This document shows, piece after piece, positions 7,372 to 12,489 of a DNA stretch of 12,489 bases. The stretch spans positions 3,880 to 16,368 of the forward strand of contig QWRL01000027.1 of the NCBI GenBank assembly GCA_003670425.1, written 5' to 3'. Source of the stretch: Chloroflexota bacterium (lineage in GTDB: Bacteria > Chloroflexota > Anaerolineae > Anaerolineales > UBA11657). The translations under genes and the position numbers were made by a program. Each line of letters starts with the position of its first letter. Position 1 is the stretch's first letter. The notes beneath the pieces are model-generated. The model searched no databases. It was not told the origin of the DNA and saw nothing but the letters and a program-made list of their open reading frames with translations.

Positions 7372-7496
7372 CTGTCTAACGGGCGTTATGCAAATAGGTC
7401 TGCTGACCGCAAGGTTTATCTGTGTATTCAACATTAAGTGTTGCGGTATGCTTGTACTGTGCACTTCACAACGGTAAATGTTTTTATAGAGGATAA
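7372..7496 (+). promoter_or_regulatory. Intergenic region with a possible promoter for the pseudopilin-like gene
   Basis: TTGTAC (7452-7457) and TAAATG (7475-7480) stand 17 bases apart, as in a sigma-70-type promoter, 17 bases before the start at 7497. The match is moderate and the leader would be very short. A 5-bp stem CAACA/TGTTG lies at 7429-7443. TAACGGGCGTTA (7377-7388) is a small palindrome just after the GT87-like stop. None of these is certain. Confidence 0.25.
7488..7493 (+). promoter_or_regulatory. Ribosome binding site of the pseudopilin-like gene
   Basis: AGAGGA stands 3 bases before the ATG at 7497. The spacing is short, but it is one of the few clear Shine-Dalgarno sequences in the window and it supports this start. 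Confidence 0.5.
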
Positions 7497-8024
7497 ATGT
7501 TAGATCAACTTGCGAATTATTTGCAGGCGTTGTGGGCTTATGTGCTGCGGGAACCGTTGAAGGTGTTGCTGGTGTTGGGGCTGGTGGTGCCGGTGGTGCT
7601 GATTGGGGTGAACAATCTGCGTGAAAGTTCGCGGCAGCGGGCTGTGGAAACGGAACTGCCCCAGCTTGTGGAGCGGATTAAGAAGGCGCGCGTCGGCAGC
7701 AACTTGGTGCTCGGCGAGATGACGGGTGATTTTTATAGCGATGGCAATGCCAAGTGCCGCAAAGGCCAGAGCCTGAGGAGCTTGGCGGACGACGATGCGT
7801 GCATTGTGGGCATGACTGCGCAGTGGCAAAAGCTGGGTTTCGAGGATCTGCCGCGCGACCCATGGGGTTCACCGTACCTGTTTGACGAAAATGAAATGGA
7901 GGGTGGCGGGTGCGAGGCGGGGCGCTACGATGTTGTATTTTCGGCGGGGCCGAACGGGATTGACGAGGCGGATGTGTGGAACGATGACGTACACATGTTG
8001 GTGCCGCCGTTCAAGTGCCCGTAG
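7497..8024 (+). CDS. Membrane-anchored protein with GspG/pseudopilin-like C-terminal domain
   Basis: A 175-residue protein. Residues 21-38 form one membrane helix after a short N-terminal stretch (Arg18, Lys22). A helical, charged stalk (40-65) and a globular domain follow. The globular part has RDPWGSPYLFDENE (120-133), then RYDVVFSAGPNGIDEAD (143-159) and a final NDDV. This is the WG-PY / yD-SaG-dG pattern of the major pseudopilin GspG of type II secretion. Four cysteines (87, 102, 139, 174), all in the outer domain, suggest disulfides and an exported location. A canonical prepilin cleavage site (Gly before Phe-Thr-Leu-x-Glu) is absent, and no other secretion or pilus gene is nearby. It may therefore be an anchored pilin-like protein of unknown role rather than a processed pseudopilin. 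Composition is GC-rich again compared with the two genes upstream. Confidence 0.6.
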   Translation: MLDQLANYLQALWAYVLREPLKVLLVLGLVVPVVLIGVNNLRESSRQRAVETELPQLVERIKKARVGSNLVLGEMTGDFYSDGNAKCRKGQSLRSLADDDACIVGMTAQWQKLGFEDLPRDPWGSPYLFDENEMEGGGCEAGRYDVVFSAGPNGIDEADVWNDDVHMLVPPFKCP

Positions 8025-8077
8025 TTGGAGTGCGGCCGCGGGTGCCAGTGCCGCACTAAGAGGAATGGAATGCGCCG

Positions 8078-8108
8078 TGCCGCCGGGGAGGAGGCTACCG
8101 TGGCGGCA
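8078..8108 (+). repeat. Inverted repeat in the 8025-8235 intergenic region
   Basis: TGCCGCC (8078-8084) pairs exactly with GGCGGCA (8102-8108) across a 17-base, purine-rich spacer. No T run follows. It could be part of a structured RNA or a weak transcription end for the pseudopilin-like gene. Confidence 0.35.
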
Positions 8109-8120
8109 ACTTGCCTGCTG

Positions 8121-8137
8121 GTTCGCAGGTTTGCGAA
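8121..8137 (+). repeat. Short perfect hairpin TTCGCA/TGCGAA
   Basis: TTCGCA (8122-8127) and TGCGAA (8132-8137) form a 6-bp stem with a GGTT loop, preceded by G. It starts 13 bases after the previous inverted repeat, so the two could stack in one transcript. Its ends resemble those of the hairpins after betA and after the aminotransferase. Confidence 0.4.
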
Positions 8138-8212
8138 TAGCTTGCTAGTGCGGTAAAAGACCCTGAATCGCCCGTATTTATTGCCCGCCGCGTAGACTGC
8201 GGGATGGGCGGA

Positions 8213-8218
8213 TATAAT
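8213..8218 (+). promoter_or_regulatory. Putative -10 box for the lipoprotein gene
   Basis: A perfect TATAAT stands 18 bases before the ATG at 8236. No good -35 hexamer is found 16-18 bases upstream; the nearest TTGCCC (8181-8186) is 26 bases away. The promoter, if real, may rely on an activator. The 211-base gap (8025-8235) holds this box and two stem-loops, and no gene that I can support. Confidence 0.4.
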
Positions 8219-8235
8219 CCTCCCGTCGCTATGTA

Positions 8236-8595
8236 ATGCTGAAGCTAATTTTTGGGTGCTTGATAGTGGCCGGGATGTTGGTGGCTTGCGGGGGCACGCC
8301 GGAATACGCGGCGCTGCGGCCGGCACAGCAGAAAGCGGTGCAAGCCGAGCTGGGCTACTTGAGCAAGATGGTTGAGGTGACGCGCTGGAGTGTGAAGGCG
8401 GACAAGGTGGAGATTTTTCTTTTTAGCACACCGGCGGGGTTTGAGAAGTGGATGCGCGACATGGCCGGGCGTGCGAGCACTGCGGCCGGGGCGCCGGTGG
8501 TGATTGAAGTGAGCCGGCTGAAGAATAACGAGTACCAGTTTTGGTGCTTTGCAACCGGGCGCAACGGGCGCGTATACGAAAACACATGTTCATAA
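8236..8595 (+). CDS. Small putative lipoprotein of unknown function
   Basis: A 119-residue protein with a short hydrophobic signal (residues 2-17) and a good lipobox, LVAC, so Cys18 would be lipidated after signal peptidase II cleavage. The mature part is about 100 residues. It has a charged helix (RPAQQKAVQAELGYLSKM), strand-like stretches (KVEIFLFS, PVVIEVSRL) and a C-terminal CFATGRNGRVYENTC segment with two cysteines that could pair. I do not recognise the family. The start is the ATG at 8236; an ATG five bases earlier is closed at once by TAA. Its last ten bases overlap the chosen start of the aminotransferase gene, which implies co-transcription, although a functional link is not evident. 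Confidence 0.6.
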   Translation: MLKLIFGCLIVAGMLVACGGTPEYAALRPAQQKAVQAELGYLSKMVEVTRWSVKADKVEIFLFSTPAGFEKWMRDMAGRASTAAGAPVVIEVSRLKNNEYQFWCFATGRNGRVYENTCS

Positions 8596-10016
8596 AAGGC
8601 AAACAGAAATTGGATTCAGCGAAGGGGCTGGACAGAGAAAGCAACGGGCACGCGCAAGCTGAGCTCGCAGGGCAGCAGGCGGCAGCATTCACGGTGCGGC
8701 GCCTGGCGACGCCTGGGCCGCGCGCGCGCGCATTGCTTGCACGCGATGCACAGGTTGTGTCACAGGCGCACGGGCGCCCCTACCCGCTGGTGGTGGCTGA
8801 AGGCCATGGCGCGCAGCTGACGGATGTGGACGGCAACCGTTACATTGACTTCATTGCCGGCATCGCAGTGAATGCCACCGGGCATGCGCACCCGCGGGTG
8901 GTGGCAGCGGTGCAGCAGCAGGCTGCGCGCTTCCTGCATGTTTCGGCGGACTTCTATCATGAGCCGTGGGTGCAACTGGCGGAGCGCCTGAACAGCATCC
9001 GCCCGTTTGCCGAGCCGGCGCGCAGCTTTATGTGCAACTCCGGCACAGAGGCGGTGGAGGCGGCGCTCAAGCTGGCGCGCTATCACTCCAAGCGCGAAAA
9101 CTTTATTGGCTTCCTGGGCGGCTTTCACGGCCGCACGGCCGGTGCGCTTTCCTTTACCAGCAGCCGCACGGTGCAGCGCCGCGGCTATGCAATGATGCCC
9201 GGCGTCACGCACATTCCATACCCGGATGCGTACCGGCCCGTGTTGGCTGCGCAGCCCGGCGATGTGGATTATGGTGAGACGGTCATCAATTATTTAGAGC
9301 AAGTAATTTTTACGCGACAGGTTGCGCCGGACACGGTGGCGGGCATCTTGGTGGAGAGCATCCAAGGCGAGGGCGGCTATATTGTGCCGCCCGCCAGTTT
9401 CTTTCCGCGCTTGCGCCAGCTGTGCGACCGGCACGGCATTTTGCTGATCTGTGATGAAGTGCAGAGCGGCGTGGGACGCACGGGAAAGTGGTGGGCGATC
9501 CAGCACAGTGGCGTGGAGCCGGATATTGTGGCGTGCGCCAAGGGCATTGCCAGCGGCGTGCCGTTGGGCGTGATGCTGGCGCGCGCGAGCGTGTCCACGT
9601 GGCCGCCTTCCGCGCATGGCAATACTTACGGCGGCAATCCGCTGGCATGCGCAGCTGCACTGGCCACGCTGGAGCTGGTGGAAGAGTGCGGCCTGCAAAA
9701 CGCGCAGGACACCGGCGCATACATTATGGAGCGCCTGCGCCAAATGCAAACGCGCCACAACTGCATTGGAGATGTGCGCGGCCGCGGCCTGATGATTGGC
9801 ATAGATTTTGTGGAAGACGCACGCACGCACAAGCCGGCCGCAGCGCTGGCAGAGCGCGTGGAGCAGCTGGCGTTTGAGCACGGCTTGCTGCTGCTGACGT
9901 GCGGCGCGAGCACAGTGCGCATGGCGCCGCCGCTGCTAATTACCCGGCCGGAGGTTGAAGAAGGCCTGGCCATATTCGAGCATGTAGTTGGGATGGCGGC
10001 AGGGGAGTTGGGGTAG
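8586..10016 (+). CDS. Class III PLP aminotransferase (4-aminobutyrate / acetylornithine type)
   Basis: A 476-residue cytoplasmic enzyme that would move an amino group from an omega-amine, such as 4-aminobutyrate, beta-alanine or an ornithine-like diamine, to a keto acid. Visible family motifs, counted from 8586, are DVDGNRYIDFIAGIAVN near residue 80, NSGTEA (151-156) for the PLP phosphate, GGFHGRT (ending at 184), and CDEVQSGVGRTGK with Asp290 facing the pyridine nitrogen. Lys319 in CAKGIASGVPLG is the expected Schiff-base lysine; HGNTYGGNPLACAA follows. Family members usually begin near RRLATPGPRARALLARD, so the first 36 residues may be an extension. The in-frame GTG at 8694 would give 440 residues, a more usual length. 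The ATG at 8586 has no clear ribosome site and overlaps the lipoprotein gene end by 10 bases. Substrate is not decidable from the sequence. Confidence 0.85.
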   Translation: MFIKGKQKLDSAKGLDRESNGHAQAELAGQQAAAFTVRRLATPGPRARALLARDAQVVSQAHGRPYPLVVAEGHGAQLTDVDGNRYIDFIAGIAVNATGHAHPRVVAAVQQQAARFLHVSADFYHEPWVQLAERLNSIRPFAEPARSFMCNSGTEAVEAALKLARYHSKRENFIGFLGGFHGRTAGALSFTSSRTVQRRGYAMMPGVTHIPYPDAYRPVLAAQPGDVDYGETVINYLEQVIFTRQVAPDTVAGILVESIQGEGGYIVPPASFFPRLRQLCDRHGILLICDEVQSGVGRTGKWWAIQHSGVEPDIVACAKGIASGVPLGVMLARASVSTWPPSAHGNTYGGNPLACAAALATLELVEECGLQNAQDTGAYIMERLRQMQTRHNCIGDVRGRGLMIGIDFVEDARTHKPAAALAERVEQLAFEHGLLLLTCGASTVRMAPPLLITRPEVEEGLAIFEHVVGMAAGELG

Positions 10017-10028
10017 GGTTACGCCGAT

Positions 10029-10058
10029 GTTCGCATCCGCAGAGCGGGATGTGCGAAC
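10029..10058 (+). terminator. Hairpin after the aminotransferase gene, possible terminator
   Basis: GTTCG and CATCC pair with GGATG and CGAAC, giving ten base pairs with a two-base bulge (TG) and an eight-base loop. It begins 13 bases after the stop codon. No T tract follows, so it is not a classic intrinsic terminator, but the position fits an end of transcription or an mRNA 3' stabilising stem. The rest of the gap up to 10205 holds no gene that I can support; TTGGCT at 10121-10126 has no convincing -10 partner. Confidence 0.4.
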
Positions 10059-10194
10059 CAGGGTTGGCGGATAGGTTTGCTCGAATTTGTGTGGTGGTAA
10101 TTTCTCTACCCGGACTTTCATTGGCTCCTAAGATATGACATTGCGTACTAGTAAAACACCGACGTCCCATTCAGCGTTCCAGATTGTGGCGCGT

Positions 10195-10199
10195 AGGGG
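10195..10199 (+). promoter_or_regulatory. Ribosome binding site of the sugar dehydrogenase
   Basis: AGGGG six bases before GTG at 10206. It decides the start: a GTG codon lying directly before the Rossmann strand (RVLVTGGAGYLG). Confidence 0.6.
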
Positions 10200-10205
10200 T
10201 CGCGT

Positions 10206-11144
10206 GTGAACGAGCGTGTTTTGGTTACTGGCGGTGCCGGTTACCTGGGTTCGGTCCTATGTGAGCACTTGCTTGCGGCGGGCTACGAGGTAACGGTAGT
10301 AGATAACCTACTCTATGATCAGGCGACACTTTTTCACATGTGCGCCAATCCCCATTTTGAGTTTGTGTTTGGGGATGTACGGGACGAAAAGCTGATGGCA
10401 GATTTGATTTTGCGGCATGATGTGCTAATTCCGCTGGCATGCATTGTTGGTGCGGCTGCATGTGACCGTGACCCATTGATGGCGCGCACCGTGAACTTTG
10501 AGGCAGTAGCACTGCTCGATCGGCTCCGCAGCAAAGAGCAACTTGTCATTTACCCCACAACCAACAGCGGCTACGGCACAAAGAGCGGCGATGTCTTCTG
10601 CACGGAGGAGACACCGCTCCAGCCAATCTCGCTTTACGGAAGGACGAAGGCTGACGCGGAGGCAGCACTGCTACAGTCGCCAAATACAATCACCCTTCGG
10701 CTCGCGACCGTTTTCGGCATGTCGCCGCGCATGCGGCTGGACCTGCTCGTCAATCACTTTGTGCACGCTGCGATCACGGACCGCTACCTTGTGATTTTCG
10801 AGAAGCATTTTATGCGCAACTATATCCACATCCGCGATGTTGCGGATTGCTTTATCCACTGCATGCGCAACGCCCGCGCAATGGCCGGTCGGCCGTTTAA
10901 TTGCGGACTAGACAACGCGAACCTCTCCAAGGAGGAGCTTGCGTTGAAAATCAGGGAGCACGTACCTGACTTCTTTATTCACTTTGCCGAAGTGGGTCAC
11001 GATCCTGACAAGCGCAACTATATTGTCTCAAACCAGCGCCTCCGCGAAGCCGGTTTTGAGGCACTGCGCAGTTTGGATGACGGCATTAGCGAACTGCTGA
11101 AAGGGTACCGCATGCTTGCGCGCATGCCCTTCACCAATGCCTAA
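10206..11144 (+). CDS. NAD-dependent sugar epimerase/dehydratase-family enzyme, Cj1427-like GDP-heptose dehydrogenase
   Basis: A 312-residue extended short-chain dehydrogenase. The NAD fold has TGGAGYLGS (residues 8-16) and the acidic VVDNL end of the second strand. The active site shows TNSGYG (119-124) and the Tyr144-x3-Lys148 pair in YGRTK. Long stretches agree with Campylobacter jejuni Cj1427 as I remember it: DVLIPLA/VGA, LRLATVFG, SPRMRLDLLVN, RNYIHIRDV, PDKRNYIVSN. That protein oxidises C4 of GDP-D-glycero-alpha-D-manno-heptose with tightly held NAD and 2-oxoglutarate as oxidant, as a step toward modified or 6-deoxy heptoses. The next two genes make this GDP-heptose, which supports the assignment. 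The start is GTG 10206, with AGGGG upstream. Its end overlaps hddC by eight bases. Alternative: another GDP-sugar C4 oxidoreductase or epimerase. Confidence 0.82.
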   Translation: MNERVLVTGGAGYLGSVLCEHLLAAGYEVTVVDNLLYDQATLFHMCANPHFEFVFGDVRDEKLMADLILRHDVLIPLACIVGAAACDRDPLMARTVNFEAVALLDRLRSKEQLVIYPTTNSGYGTKSGDVFCTEETPLQPISLYGRTKADAEAALLQSPNTITLRLATVFGMSPRMRLDLLVNHFVHAAITDRYLVIFEKHFMRNYIHIRDVADCFIHCMRNARAMAGRPFNCGLDNANLSKEELALKIREHVPDFFIHFAEVGHDPDKRNYIVSNQRLREAGFEALRSLDDGISELLKGYRMLARMPFTNA

Positions 11145-11844
11145 GCCTACGCATTTGCCGGTGGTTGCAATTCTGGTTGGCGGGCTGGGTACCCGACTGC
11201 AACCCGTGACGGGCGGGGACCAAAAGGTCATTGCGCCTGTAGGCGGGCGTCCATTTCTCTTTCGGTTACTGGACCAGATTGCGGATGCGGGCCTGCGGGA
11301 TGTGGTGCTGTGCACAAGTTACCGCGCAGATCAGGTGGCCGAAGCCATCGGGGATCAGTATCGCAGTCTGCGCCTGCATTACTCGTACGAAGCTGTGCCA
11401 CTGGGAACTGCCGGTGCCCTTCGAAATGCATTGCCCCTGCTCGAGTCGGACCCTGTGCTGGCAATGAATGGAGACTCGTACTGCGAGCTGAACTTCGAGT
11501 TGTTTCGCGAGTTCCATGCGCGAGGTGAGGCTTGTGGCTCACTGGTCGTGTGTGAAGTTGAGGAAACCATAGCGGGCGGGCGCGTTGAGTTTGATGCGCA
11601 AAGGGCGATCACAGGTTTTGTGGAGAAGAGTGCTTTGCCAAGTCGCGGCTGGATCAATGCCGGGGTTTATCTGCTTGGCCACGAGCTGTTGCGCTCCATT
11701 CCAGAGGCGCAACCAGTCTCCCTGGAGCGCGAGATCTTCCCGGGATGGGTTGGGCGTGGCCTCCATGCCTTTCCGGTCAGCGGAAATTTCATAGACATCG
11801 GCACCCCGAAGTCCTTTGCGGCAGCGCAGCATTTATTCGCATGA
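11137..11844 (+). CDS. hddC: D-glycero-alpha-D-manno-heptose 1-phosphate guanylyltransferase
   Basis: A 235-residue nucleotidyltransferase of the sugar-1-phosphate family that would join GTP and heptose-1-phosphate to give GDP-heptose plus pyrophosphate in the cytoplasm. It starts with the nucleotide-binding VGGLGTRL (14-21), followed by DQKVIAPVGGRPFL. YSYEAVPLGTAGAL leads to MNGDSY, where Asp113 is the likely metal ligand. FVEKSALPSRGWINAGVYLL and a final GNFIDIGTPKSFAAAQ complete the family pattern. Length and motif order fit HddC. The ATG at 11137 overlaps the preceding gene by eight bases with no Shine-Dalgarno, so translation is probably coupled; an in-frame TTG upstream is unlikely. 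Its stop overlaps the hddA start as ATGA. RmlA- or GlmU-type transferases are the alternative, but the hddA neighbour favours HddC. Confidence 0.82.
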   Translation: MPKPTHLPVVAILVGGLGTRLQPVTGGDQKVIAPVGGRPFLFRLLDQIADAGLRDVVLCTSYRADQVAEAIGDQYRSLRLHYSYEAVPLGTAGALRNALPLLESDPVLAMNGDSYCELNFELFREFHARGEACGSLVVCEVEETIAGGRVEFDAQRAITGFVEKSALPSRGWINAGVYLLGHELLRSIPEAQPVSLEREIFPGWVGRGLHAFPVSGNFIDIGTPKSFAAAQHLFA

Positions 11845-12473
11845 TCGTCAGCCGCACGCCGTTTCGAATTTCTTTTTTTGGGGGCGGAACCGACTACCCG
11901 GCCTGGTACCGCGAGCACGGCGGAGCGGTGCTCGCGACCAGCATCAACAAATATTGCTATCTCACGTGCCGCTACCTGCCACCGTTTTTTGAACATCGCT
12001 ACCGGGTGGTCTATTCTATTGTTGAGACGGCTAATTCACCGGATGATATCCAACATCCCGCAGCGCGCGAGGTATTGCGTTATATGCAATTGCCACATGG
12101 CGTGGAAATCCATCACGATGGCGACCTTCCCGCGCGCAGCGGCATGGGCTCCAGCTCCGCCTTTACGGTCGGTTTGTTGCATGCATTGCATGGCCTGAAA
12201 ACTGCGATGCCCGGCAAACACCAACTGGCGCTGGAAGGCATCCGGTTGGAACAGGACATTCTGAGGGAAACTGTCGGCTCGCAGGATCAGGTTACGGCGG
12301 CTTACGGGGGACTAAACCACGTGCTCTTTCTTCCCAACGGCGAGATCACCGTTCAGCCCATGGTCTTGCCCCGCGAGCGCATCGAATCTCTTAACGCACA
12401 TCTGATGCTCTTTTACACCGGGCTCAAACGCACGGCTTCTGATATCGCCCAAACGTCTGGTAAAGAATTTTAA
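11841..12473 (+). CDS. hddA: D-glycero-alpha-D-manno-heptose 7-phosphate kinase, frame broken before the window end
   Basis: A GHMP-superfamily kinase that phosphorylates C1 of D-glycero-D-manno-heptose 7-phosphate with ATP; the 7-phosphate is then removed and HddC adds GMP. Family marks are RTPFRISFFGGGTDYP at the N-terminus (5-20), the ATP-loop DLPARSGMGSSSA (95-107), ETVGSQDQ near residue 147 and FYTGLKRTASDIAQT near the end. The frame stops at 12471-12473 after 210 residues, whereas HddA proteins have about 330-350. Removing one G from the pair at 12459-12460 opens a frame (VKNFKHCSST) that runs to the window edge, in place of the closing SGKEF. The full gene therefore probably extends beyond the window and has suffered a one-base insertion, real or technical. 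It starts at ATG 11841, overlapping hddC by four bases. Confidence 0.8.
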   Translation: MIVSRTPFRISFFGGGTDYPAWYREHGGAVLATSINKYCYLTCRYLPPFFEHRYRVVYSIVETANSPDDIQHPAAREVLRYMQLPHGVEIHHDGDLPARSGMGSSSAFTVGLLHALHGLKTAMPGKHQLALEGIRLEQDILRETVGSQDQVTAAYGGLNHVLFLPNGEITVQPMVLPRERIESLNAHLMLFYTGLKRTASDIAQTSGKEF

Positions 12474-12489
12474 GCACTGCAGTAGCACG

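Noticed and set aside
7374..7390. GTCTAAC followed by GCGTTATGC, reminiscent of integron attC core sites
   Set aside because: The second box does not fit GTTRRRY, the spacing is far too short for an attC site, and there is no integrase or cassette structure.

Overview
The window is a GC-rich bacterial chromosome segment with tightly packed genes. Nearly all genes lie on the plus strand. The only minus-strand gene is a decayed glycosyltransferase at the left edge. The taxon is not decided by the sequence. The Tat signal with lipobox and Ala/Pro/Thr linker on MsrP, the class III aminotransferase subtype and the architecture of the decayed glycosyltransferase remind me of Chloroflexota, but a proteobacterium cannot be excluded. 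No rRNA, tRNA, CRISPR array, transposase, integrase or phage gene was seen.

Left third (80-4239). A GT2-type glycosyltransferase pseudogene (minus strand) carries an internal deletion and a frameshift. It diverges from msrP-msrQ, a two-gene operon for repair of oxidised methionine outside the cytoplasm: a molybdopterin reductase and its haem-binding membrane electron donor. After a 145-base gap holding an inverted repeat comes a full-length BetA-type choline dehydrogenase (GMC flavoprotein). No betaine aldehyde dehydrogenase gene accompanies it here.

Middle (4284-8595). Two polytopic membrane proteins that look like GT-C lipid-linked-sugar glycosyltransferases lie in a clearly AT-richer stretch (about 4284-7490), which suggests separate ancestry. 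The second one (GT87-like) is split by an apparent one-base insertion in a T4 run. Then come a membrane-anchored protein with a GspG/pseudopilin-like C-terminal domain and four cysteines, and a small unknown lipoprotein with a good TATAAT box upstream.

Right third (8586-12473). A class III PLP aminotransferase of the 4-aminobutyrate/acetylornithine type overlaps the end of the lipoprotein gene. After a 189-base gap with a 10-bp-stem hairpin, an overlapping operon begins. It holds a Cj1427-like NAD-dependent sugar dehydrogenase, hddC (heptose-1-phosphate guanylyltransferase) and hddA (heptose-7-phosphate kinase). Together these make and oxidise GDP-D-glycero-D-manno-heptose for a surface polysaccharide. 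hddA runs into an apparent frameshift just before the window ends.

The main theme is cell-surface glycan synthesis (GT2 remnant, two GT-C enzymes, GDP-heptose operon) next to unrelated envelope redox genes. The most noteworthy points are the modified-heptose operon, the AT-rich GT-C pair beside a pilin-like gene, the lipoprotein-like MsrP, and three reading-frame breaks that all need the same one-base correction.
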